Shown: positions 36,370-43,658 of the stretch, one piece after another
Numbering within the stretch: the first letter of the stretch is position 1
How the letters are laid out: every line of letters starts with the position of its first letter
From: Pyrinomonadaceae bacterium
GTDB lineage: Bacteria; Acidobacteriota; Blastocatellia; Pyrinomonadales; Pyrinomonadaceae
Reading direction: 5' to 3'
DNA length: 43,658 nt
Assembly (NCBI GenBank): GCA_025923035.1
Contig: JAICGQ010000003.1
Span: 1 to 43,658, forward strand
The notes under the pieces: generated by a model
Told to the model about the DNA's origin: nothing
Seen by the model: the letters and a program-made list of their open reading frames with translations, nothing else
The model's database searches: none
Made by a program: the position numbers and the translations under genes

Positions 36370-36894
36370 GTGAGCGGGGCAGGTGAGAACGACTACCGTT
36401 GGACGTATGGCATTCGACTGATTGCCAATCAGATCGATCGAGCCACGTGGCGTAATACGCTCACTTACCGTTTTCACCCGCGATTCACGGCCGGCGTTGA
36501 ATACAATCCGTTGGCGGGGAAGGTGAGTCCACTCGCAAATCTCGTAGTTGTGACTGAAACACATCAACGGCCTGCCCTCATTCTCGGTACGAGCTCCGAC
36601 CGCATTGGCACACCATCGGGACAGTCGTTCTACGCCACCGTCAGCAAGAGTCTAAAGCATCACACCGGACTACCAGTCAGTCCTTATGTGGGTGTCGCAT
36701 ACGGGACATTCGAAGATCGCGCGCGTGCGATTGGCGGCTTGAATATCGCCTTCAGTGAAAATTGGACCGCGACGATCTTGTTTGACGGCGTGCGCGTTCA
36801 TCCAATCATGAATTACACCTTCGGCAGGCATCAACTTGGCGTGATCTTCGAACGCGGCCGGAATCCGGGTATGAGTTACAGCATTTCGTTTTAA
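36370..36894 (+). CDS. Hypothetical beta-barrel-like protein lacking a signal peptide (174 aa)
   Basis: Alternating hydrophobic pattern, ends with aromatic residue (MSYSISF); GTG start, no clear Shine-Dalgarno. Confidence 0.5.
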   Translation: MSGAGENDYRWTYGIRLIANQIDRATWRNTLTYRFHPRFTAGVEYNPLAGKVSPLANLVVVTETHQRPALILGTSSDRIGTPSGQSFYATVSKSLKHHTGLPVSPYVGVAYGTFEDRARAIGGLNIAFSENWTATILFDGVRVHPIMNYTFGRHQLGVIFERGRNPGMSYSISF

Positions 36895-38528
36895 TGATTG
36901 TCCCGTCTTTCGGCGCTCGCCGCTTGTTCGACGCCGTTCGGCTCGACCGTTAACTCCGCCTGCTTCGGAAACCACTGCGACTTGGGAACGATCACTTTCT
37001 GCTCAGGCTGCGACTCGAACGCCGGCGACATGATCTGTACGCCAGCCTCGTTGAATGCGTCCTGAATGTGCATGTGCAACTCAGAGAGAATCGGCAGTCG
37101 CTGTTCAGGTTGGTCCAAATTAACTACCAGCTCGTATTCGACGTAAAAGTTCGACAGCGCTTTCTGCCAGACGCGCGGCGCTGGTTCGGTGCGAACGCCG
37201 TTGGTCCTGCCGGCCGCTGCGAGCAGGAGCTCGTGCACTTGTCGCCACGGCGCGTCGTAGCCGATCGTAATCGTCGTGCCTATCTGGGCCTGACCGTTGG
37301 TCGCATGTCGTGAGTAGTTGACCGTCTTTGTGCCGACCAGCACCGCATGCGGAATCGTGATCTCTTCCCGTTTGCGCGTCACCAGCTTGGTGGAGAGCAT
37401 GCCAACGTCGGTTACGATTCCGAAGTCATCTCCGATTTGAACAAACTCCCCCGGTTTCAGCGCGCGCGAATAGATCACGACCAGGCCGCTCATGATCTGG
37501 TTCACAAACCCTGCGGAGCCGAGCGAGAGCATCACGCCCAAAAGAACCGAAACGCCCTTGAAGGCGTCGGTGTTGGAGCCCGGCACGTAAGGATACGCAA
37601 TGACGATCGCGAAGATCCAAATCAGCACCAGTACCAGATATCGAGTGGCGCGCGCGGTGTCAGCGTGCAGCCAGGCAAGCGTCAGATCGCCTTTTTCAAT
37701 CTGCTGAAAGATCCGGTTCACGACTCGCACGATGACGCGCGTCAGCAGGAAGATCACGACGACTGTGAACAGGCCGGGGATTGAGTTGAGTATCCCGGAC
37801 CCGAGCGTGAAAAAAATCGAGAGCAGAAACGCGCCGAGTTGTCGACCCCATGGCTGCGTGTAAGGAAAGCGAAGCAGCACGAACGTGAGCCACAGGTAAA
37901 TGAGAAACACTGCCAGCGCCCAACCCGTCAAACTTGTCACAGTGCGGCGAAGAGAGTGCAGGGCTGGTTGAACATCGAAACCGGCCAGCGCGATCTTTCG
38001 CGGGTGCGCGGCTACATCGAGCCGCCCTTTTAGTCTGCGAGTGGCGCGCATGACGAACCACAGCGCGACGAGCAGGACCACGGTCGCTGCGATCGCGAGT
38101 CCGATGCTCCGCAACAGCAGCGGGATACTTCGTTGCTCTGCTCGTGCTTGCAGCGCTGCGCGCAGTTGGGCGGTCACGCGGTCTGATGCCGATTGGAGTG
38201 TTTCATTGGATTCGTGGTCCAGATCGGTAGAGAGAATACCGAAGACCTGTTGATCGTTTACCGAGACTAATACGCCACTGTATTGACCGACAGTCACCTC
38301 ACTGGTTGTGACTTTCCAGTCGGGAGCCTCGGCCGGTAACGCTGCTAGTCGCTCTTGGGCCTTGGCCGCACGCTCAGCGGGACTTTGTTGATTGAAATAA
38401 GAGCGGAAAACGTGGATCTGTCTGTTCCAGAATACGAGTGGCGCCGGTTCTACGGCAGACGCACTCTGGGCCTGTACGACAGAGGCGCCAAGAAGTAGCG
38501 CAACAACAAAACCGCAACAGACTCGCAT
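36891..38528 (-). CDS. Mechanosensitive ion channel (MscS family) with exported N-terminal domain
   Basis: LLGVMLSLGSAGFVNQIMSGLVVIYSRALKPGEFVQIGDDFGIVTDVGMLSTKLVTRKREEITIPHAVLVG; ATG at 38528 gives a signal peptide. Confidence 0.88.
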   Translation of the reverse strand: MRVCCGFVVALLLGASVVQAQSASAVEPAPLVFWNRQIHVFRSYFNQQSPAERAAKAQERLAALPAEAPDWKVTTSEVTVGQYSGVLVSVNDQQVFGILSTDLDHESNETLQSASDRVTAQLRAALQARAEQRSIPLLLRSIGLAIAATVVLLVALWFVMRATRRLKGRLDVAAHPRKIALAGFDVQPALHSLRRTVTSLTGWALAVFLIYLWLTFVLLRFPYTQPWGRQLGAFLLSIFFTLGSGILNSIPGLFTVVVIFLLTRVIVRVVNRIFQQIEKGDLTLAWLHADTARATRYLVLVLIWIFAIVIAYPYVPGSNTDAFKGVSVLLGVMLSLGSAGFVNQIMSGLVVIYSRALKPGEFVQIGDDFGIVTDVGMLSTKLVTRKREEITIPHAVLVGTKTVNYSRHATNGQAQIGTTITIGYDAPWRQVHELLLAAAGRTNGVRTEPAPRVWQKALSNFYVEYELVVNLDQPEQRLPILSELHMHIQDAFNEAGVQIMSPAFESQPEQKVIVPKSQWFPKQAELTVEPNGVEQAASAERRDNH

Positions 38529-38656
38529 GATCGTCAACGGAAAATCACAGAATAGAGATGAATTGCGCGCCCAGTACATCCGTGTAATACGGTATTTTGG
38601 GTACGTAGAATTACGTAGTGTCGATATAGATAAATCCGTACCGTATATTAGTTGCC

Positions 38657-39979
38657 ATGAGTACCACCGTAGTTGACGCAAATGATTCGCTTCGTTCGGC
38701 AGAGAGTTCCGTTTTCCAGAGCTTCTGGATTGGCGGTTTTGAGTGTTCAACCCATCGCCTGCCCCGGCGGAAGGCAATGGGACAGTTTGCCGGGGAGCGT
38801 CTCGACCTTATTAAATCCACGCGTCACGATGAGTTTGCCCTTGAAGACTATTCGCGCTTGCAAGACGCCGGTGTGCGCACGGCGCGTGACGGTGTTCGCT
38901 GGCACCTGATCGAAAAGTGGCGTTCCCGTTACGATTTTTCAAGTCTGATGCCGATGCTGAAGGCAGCGCGACAGACGCAGACACAAATCATCTGGGATCT
39001 GTTTCACTACGGTTGGCCGGACGGACTCAACATCTGGAGCGCAGCCTTCGTCGATCGCTTCGCACGTTTCGCCCGCGCCACTGCGCAGGTGATCCTCGAA
39101 GAGACAGGCGGCCCGCTCTTCATCACACCCGTCAACGAGATCTCGTTTGTGGCCTGGGGTGGTGGTGATGCAGGTTTCCTGAACCCCTTCGCCAAAGGCC
39201 GTGGCCCGGAGCTCAAGGCCCAACTCGTGCGCGCGACGATCGCCGCGATCGAGGCGGTGCGCGAAGTCGATCCTGGCGCGCGTATCACGCATGCCGAACC
39301 CATCATCCATATCGCGGCGGATCCGGATTATCCGGAGGAGGCACCCGCGGCAGAAGCGTATCGCCAATCACAGTTCCAGGCGTGGGACATGCTCGCCGGA
39401 AGGTTCTGCCCCGAACTCGGCGGGCGTCCCGAGTACCTCGATGTGATCGGCGTGAACTACTATTCAAACAACCAGTGGATTCATCAGGATCCTCACCTTC
39501 CGCCATCACGTCGACGTAAGAACGTTTTGCTGCCTCCCTCACATCCGCTGCACCGGCCCATCCGCGAGATGTTACGTGAAGTGTATGACCGCTATCGCCG
39601 ACCGGTGTACATTGCCGAAACCGGTATCGAAGGCGACGCGCGTCCATCGTGGCTGCGGTACGTCGGACAGGAGGCGCGCGCTGCTGAGGCTGGCGGCGTC
39701 GAGTTGGAAGGTTTGTGTCTCTACCCGATCATCGACTACCCCGGTTGGGGCGACAATCGTCATTGTCACACTGGCTTGTGGGGCTATGCCGATGATGAAG
39801 GGAACCGCGAGATCTACGAACCGCTGGCAGCAGAACTTACGCACCAGCAGCAACTATGGCAGACTCAGCGTCGGGATCATCGCGCGGTTGAGGAAGTGGT
39901 CAACATCGAGACGATTGACGAGGCCGCTCGCGAAGTGGACGTCGCCGCGACGAAGAGCCGCACCAAACGGCGAGAATGA
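38657..39979 (+). CDS. Clan GH-A (GH1-like) glycoside hydrolase (440 aa)
   Basis: FITPVNEISFVAWGG (acid/base) and VYIAETGIEG (nucleophile) motifs. Confidence 0.7.
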   Translation: MSTTVVDANDSLRSAESSVFQSFWIGGFECSTHRLPRRKAMGQFAGERLDLIKSTRHDEFALEDYSRLQDAGVRTARDGVRWHLIEKWRSRYDFSSLMPMLKAARQTQTQIIWDLFHYGWPDGLNIWSAAFVDRFARFARATAQVILEETGGPLFITPVNEISFVAWGGGDAGFLNPFAKGRGPELKAQLVRATIAAIEAVREVDPGARITHAEPIIHIAADPDYPEEAPAAEAYRQSQFQAWDMLAGRFCPELGGRPEYLDVIGVNYYSNNQWIHQDPHLPPSRRRKNVLLPPSHPLHRPIREMLREVYDRYRRPVYIAETGIEGDARPSWLRYVGQEARAAEAGGVELEGLCLYPIIDYPGWGDNRHCHTGLWGYADDEGNREIYEPLAAELTHQQQLWQTQRRDHRAVEEVVNIETIDEAAREVDVAATKSRTKRRE

Positions 39980-40078
39980 GGTGGATGGAGTAGCGCAGAT
40001 CTAGTAATATCGCCGCCTCCCCGGACTGCGTTGCTACAGCATCGGTAGATATCAATCCACTTTTTTGGAGCCCAATCT

Positions 40079-41299
40079 ATGACTACCTATCTCGGATCAA
40101 AACCGTTCCGCGTGCTGTCAGCTTTTGCGGTCCTGCTGATGATCACCGCCGCGGCAATCGCGCAACCCGCTACTGGCACGGTCAAACGATTCACGATTAA
40201 GTCGACAGTACTCGGCGAAGACCGGATCGTGCTGATACGAACTCCTCCAGGTTACGAGACAAACAAGCAGGCCTATCCGGTGCTGTACATGACGGACGGC
40301 GACGCTCACATGGGCCATACGGCGAGTTCGATCGAGTTCCTTGTGAACAATGGCCGTATGCCGGAGTTGATCGTGGTCGGTGTCACGAACACTGATCGCA
40401 CTCGAGATTTGACGCCGGCGAAATCGACCAACAAAAACGCCGCAGGCGTATTGCAGTTTCCCACCGCCGGAGGCGCCGACAACTTTCTGAAGTTCTTTGA
40501 GACCGAGCTCATTCCCGAGATTGAGAAGGACTATCGCGTCCAGCCGTATCGCATTCTCGCCGGGCATTCGTTCGGAGGACTATTCGCGATCCACGCGATG
40601 ATCACCAAACCGGCGTTGTTCAATTCCTATGTTGCGGTCAGTCCGTCACTGCAATGGGAAAACGCGGAGGCCTTGAAACGCGCTGAAACTTTTCTGCAGA
40701 ACCGGAAAGATTTGAAGGTGACGCTTTATACCTCGCTGGGCAACGAGCCCGGTCCGATCGGCGACAACTTCGACAAGTTCAGGGCAGCGCTCGGGAAGAC
40801 CAACATCAAAGGGTTTGAGTGGCAAGCCGAGCGCATGGACGATGAAGACCACGGCTCGGTCGTGCTGCGTAGTCACTATTTCGGATTGCGAAAGGTTTAT
40901 GACGGCTGGCAGGGCCCGAGGGATCTGACGACCACCGGCGGCGGATTGAAGGGCGCCGACGAGCATTACAAAAAATTGAGCGAGAAGTTCGGTTATACCA
41001 TCGCGGTGCCGGAGAACTTGATTAATCAGTTGGGTTATCAGTTTCTCGCCCAGGGCAAACCGGACGATGCGATCGCAGTGTTCAAGGCGAACGTCGAACG
41101 CTATCCGGCGTCGGCGAACGTTTACGACAGTCTGGCTGAAGCGTATGAACGCGGTGGACGCAACGATCTCGCGGAACCGCTCTACGACAAGGCGCGGACT
41201 CTCGGTGAGCAAAACAAGGATCCGAACACGGCGATCTATAAGGCCAACTACGAACGCGTCCACGCGAAGCTGAAAGAGACGACGAAGAAGCAGCAGTAG
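40079..41299 (+). CDS. Secreted esterase (alpha/beta hydrolase, esterase D/Fes-like) with C-terminal TPR
   Basis: Signal peptide; AGHSFGGLFAIHAM; C-terminal FLAQGKPDDAIAVFKANVERYPASANVYDSLAEAYE. Confidence 0.85.
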   Translation: MTTYLGSKPFRVLSAFAVLLMITAAAIAQPATGTVKRFTIKSTVLGEDRIVLIRTPPGYETNKQAYPVLYMTDGDAHMGHTASSIEFLVNNGRMPELIVVGVTNTDRTRDLTPAKSTNKNAAGVLQFPTAGGADNFLKFFETELIPEIEKDYRVQPYRILAGHSFGGLFAIHAMITKPALFNSYVAVSPSLQWENAEALKRAETFLQNRKDLKVTLYTSLGNEPGPIGDNFDKFRAALGKTNIKGFEWQAERMDDEDHGSVVLRSHYFGLRKVYDGWQGPRDLTTTGGGLKGADEHYKKLSEKFGYTIAVPENLINQLGYQFLAQGKPDDAIAVFKANVERYPASANVYDSLAEAYERGGRNDLAEPLYDKARTLGEQNKDPNTAIYKANYERVHAKLKETTKKQQ

Positions 41300-41338
41300 C
41301 TTTCATAAAAATTTCAGGACGCTTTAAAGACACTCCGA

Positions 41339-41370
41339 AAGACACGGGTTTAAGTTCAAACCCGTGTCTT
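41339..41370. terminator. Perfect 13-bp inverted repeat hairpin (AAGACACGGGTTT-aagttc-AAACCCGTGTCTT) between esterase and ECF sigma genes
   Basis: Arms 41339-41351 and 41358-41370; right arm contains the putative GTG start of the sigma gene. Confidence 0.55.
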
Positions 41371-41927
41371 CTACAGATCCCAATGTCACGCAACTCCTGC
41401 GCGAGTGGCGCGCCGGCGACCTCGACGCGCTGGGGAAGGTGATCCCGCTCGTTTACGACGACTTGCGTCGACTCGCCGGACACTACATGCGGCGAGAGCG
41501 TCCCGAGCACACGCTGCAACCGACCGCGCTGGTCAACGAGGCTTACGTCAGACTGATCGGCGTGGATGTGTCGTGGAAAGATCGTACCCACTTCTTTGCT
41601 GTGTTCGCGCGGCTGATGCGACGACTGCTGGTCGATCATGCGCGTGCCCACCAGCGTGCCAAACGCGAAAACGATAACGTCCATGTCGCGATCGATGAAG
41701 CGAAGGACGTGTCGACGAAGCCGCGTTTGGATCTGCTTGAACTGGATCAAGCGTTGACCTTGTTCGCGACGTTCGATCGACGGAAAGTCGAGATCGTTGA
41801 ACTCCATTTCTTCGTCAGGTTAAGCAACGAAGAGGTCGCGGATGCGCTCGACATTTCTCGCGCCACTGTGCAACGTGAACTGCGGCTCGCTAAGGCCTGG
41901 CTCAAACATCAACTCGCGTCAGGGTAG
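41364..41927 (+). CDS. ECF-type RNA polymerase sigma factor (187 aa)
   Basis: VTQLLREWRAGDLDALGKVIPLVYDDLRRLAGHYMRRERPEHTLQPTALVNEAYVRLI; C-terminal NEEVADALDISRATVQRELRLAKAWL. Confidence 0.88.
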   Translation: MSSTDPNVTQLLREWRAGDLDALGKVIPLVYDDLRRLAGHYMRRERPEHTLQPTALVNEAYVRLIGVDVSWKDRTHFFAVFARLMRRLLVDHARAHQRAKRENDNVHVAIDEAKDVSTKPRLDLLELDQALTLFATFDRRKVEIVELHFFVRLSNEEVADALDISRATVQRELRLAKAWLKHQLASG

Positions 41928-42896
41928 GTGTCGATTCATCTCGCCATAACCGTGCTTTGCGCGACACACCGGGCAGTCAGTCGGCGGTTCAGTGTTGTCA
42001 ACGCGATGCTGCACGGGCCGGAGCGTTCGCAAGTACGCGAAGATGGCTTTCAGATCGTCGTCCGTCATATTTCGGAAGTAACCCCACGGCATGATTGACT
42101 TCAAACTTCTCGCGCCGACGTGTCCCGTGCGCAGAGCGTTAATGAAGAGCGCCTCGTCGTAGTACGAGATTCCCGATGGATCCGGTGTGATGTTGGCCGT
42201 GTGTACGTGTCCCCATGGTCCTTTGAACGACATGCCGCCGGCGAATGCGAGTTCGTCGTCGTGCGCGAAGTCCTTGAAGGGTGTGTGGCAGGAAGCGCAA
42301 CTCGCGAGTGTCACGAGGTATTTGCCACGCGCCACAGGGTTCGACATGTCAGGTGACGACACCGGTTCGACGATCGGTTGATGTTCAGCAAGAAACTGCT
42401 TCATCTGTTCGGGGATGTTCGTCTTCGGAAGCACGTTGCGCACGGGTTCAATCGAACGCAGGTAGACGACGACCGACGCGAGATCTTCGTCAGACATCTC
42501 GCGAAAATACTGGTACGGCATTATTGAAAAGAGTCGCCGTCCGTCGTGACCGATTCCTTCACGAATCGCGCGCGCAAACTGTTCGTCGGTCCATGCGCCG
42601 GCGCCGGTTTCGACGTCGGGCGTGATGTTTGGCGCGACAAGCCAGGGCATTCCATACTTCGCAAACTCCACGCCCGCGCCTTTCTTTCCCGGCTTCGGTT
42701 GCGCTCCCGGCGTGTCCCAGTCAACTTCAGAATGGCATTCGAAACAGTGCGCCGGGCCTTCGACCAGGTAACGCCCGCGCTCCAAACGCGCCGCTGTTGG
42801 CTCGAACCTTCGTCCCGAGCTCCCTCTTGTGGCCCAAAAGCCGACTCCAACCAGCACCAGAATGACGAATAAGAGTTTGATCGCGTGATTCTTCAT
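41919..42896 (-). CDS. Di-haem c-type cytochrome (~325 aa)
   Basis: CFECH and CASCH haem sites; N-terminal TM/signal; ATG at 42896. Confidence 0.85.
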   Translation of the reverse strand: MKNHAIKLLFVILVLVGVGFWATRGSSGRRFEPTAARLERGRYLVEGPAHCFECHSEVDWDTPGAQPKPGKKGAGVEFAKYGMPWLVAPNITPDVETGAGAWTDEQFARAIREGIGHDGRRLFSIMPYQYFREMSDEDLASVVVYLRSIEPVRNVLPKTNIPEQMKQFLAEHQPIVEPVSSPDMSNPVARGKYLVTLASCASCHTPFKDFAHDDELAFAGGMSFKGPWGHVHTANITPDPSGISYYDEALFINALRTGHVGARSLKSIMPWGYFRNMTDDDLKAIFAYLRTLRPVQHRVDNTEPPTDCPVCRAKHGYGEMNRHLP

Positions 42897-42983
42897 TTTC
42901 AAACAACAACTTCTCCTCGGTAGACACATCTCTACCTCAGATAGCGACAACTACCGCCGATCTGTGTCACTGAAACGGGGTAC

Positions 42984-43658
42984 TTATTTCGGTGGCAGGG
43001 ACTTCTTGAGCTTCTCCACCAGCTCTTTCGTTTGGGAGGAGAATTCGCCGTTGGGCGCGAGGCGGAGGTACTCCTGGTATTCAACGAGCGCGTTCGCGGG
43101 GAGGCCCGCGCGGACGAAGATGTTTCCGGCGAGCAAATGGGCCTCTGCCAGATCAGGTTGGAGTTCGATGGTGCGCGCGACGTACCGGCCGGAAGTGACG
43201 ATATCTTTCAACTCCCAATAGATCCGACCGAGCGTAAAATTGCTTTCCCATGAATTGTTATCGAGCTTCAACGCATCAGCGAGCACCTTCTGCGCGGGCT
43301 CGTACTTCTTCTGTCGACGATAGACCTCGCCGAGAGACACCATCGCCCGCACACCTTTTGGATTGACTGTCATCGCCTGCCGAAAAGCGGCTTCAGCTTT
43401 CTCTAACTCATTGCTGTCCAGATACAACTGAGCCAACGCCAGATGCGCGTCGTAAAAACCAGGATAGATCTCGATCGCCTTCGTGAAATGCGCAATCGCC
43501 AGCGCAGCCTTCTTCTCAGCGACGGCTGCCTGTCCTTTATCAAAGGCTGATTTGGCGTCCAGCGGCACGCGCACATCGATCACACCGACGCGCGCAGGCG
43601 TTCCTGAATTCGGCGGCTCCGCCACGAGCTCAAACAACAGATGCGGCCGTGGGTTTGA
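42984..43658 (-). CDS. TPR-repeat protein, partial at right window edge
   Basis: Repeated TPR consensus (AIAHFTKAIEIYPGFYDAHLALAQLYLDSNELEKAEAAFRQAMTVNP); frame open to the window edge beyond 43637. Confidence 0.8.
   Translation of the reverse strand, partial: SNPRPHLLFELVAEPPNSGTPARVGVIDVRVPLDAKSAFDKGQAAVAEKKAALAIAHFTKAIEIYPGFYDAHLALAQLYLDSNELEKAEAAFRQAMTVNPKGVRAMVSLGEVYRRQKKYEPAQKVLADALKLDNNSWESNFTLGRIYWELKDIVTSGRYVARTIELQPDLAEAHLLAGNIFVRAGLPANALVEYQEYLRLAPNGEFSSQTKELVEKLKKSLPPK

Noticed and set aside
38587-38646. Inverted repeat ATACGGTA/TACCGTAT and TACGTA-GAAT-TACGTA between mscS and the glycoside hydrolase
   Set aside because: Short AT-rich motifs in a divergent promoter region; possibly an operator, but no regulator link is visible
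1-43658. CRISPR arrays, insertion sequences and rRNA operons
   Set aside because: None recognised on reading either strand; the only clear short tandem arrays are the heptamers at 15.56-15.66 kb and the coding microsatellite at 12.2 kb

Overview
The window looks like a bacterial chromosome segment, high GC, probably Acidobacteriota-like (lineage is an inference from gene content only). Its main parts, left to right: (1) ~1-15.4 kb, minus strand: a tightly coupled contractile-injection-system / phage-tail-like operon. In transcription order it runs DUF3467-like, sheath, tube, 388-aa unknown, hub adaptor, gpD-like hub, gpV-like spike, PAAR-like tip, gp25-like, baseplate J, tail protein I, fibre-like proteins, and two large beta-rich proteins. 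No capsid, portal, terminase or integrase genes are visible. The operon is preceded by a near-consensus sigma-54 promoter and an array of inverted heptamer repeats, and a sigma-54 activator with a degenerate receiver domain lies next to it. (2) 17-23.5 kb: molybdopterin oxidoreductase, ParDE-type toxin-antitoxin, ribA, cytochrome c, DoxX-like protein and a SufR-like regulator. (3) 23.5-27 kb: SAM methyltransferase, DinB-like protein, and a protein combining a TRAFs-binding-like region with a trypsin-like protease. (4) 27-32.9 kb: fdhE plus a membrane formate dehydrogenase operon. Its catalytic subunit is split in the ORF track by an in-frame TGA that is almost certainly selenocysteine, with a SECIS-like hairpin directly after it. 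(5) 32.9-36.9 kb: an arsenic locus with arsC-GNAT fusion, aquaporin, arsI, arsR and a TlpA-like thioredoxin. (6) 36.9-43.7 kb: MscS, GH-A hydrolase, esterase-TPR, ECF sigma factor, cytochrome c and a TPR protein. Separately, the palindromic heptamer TGGWCCA occurs about 40 times by hand count, against an expected ~5-6.
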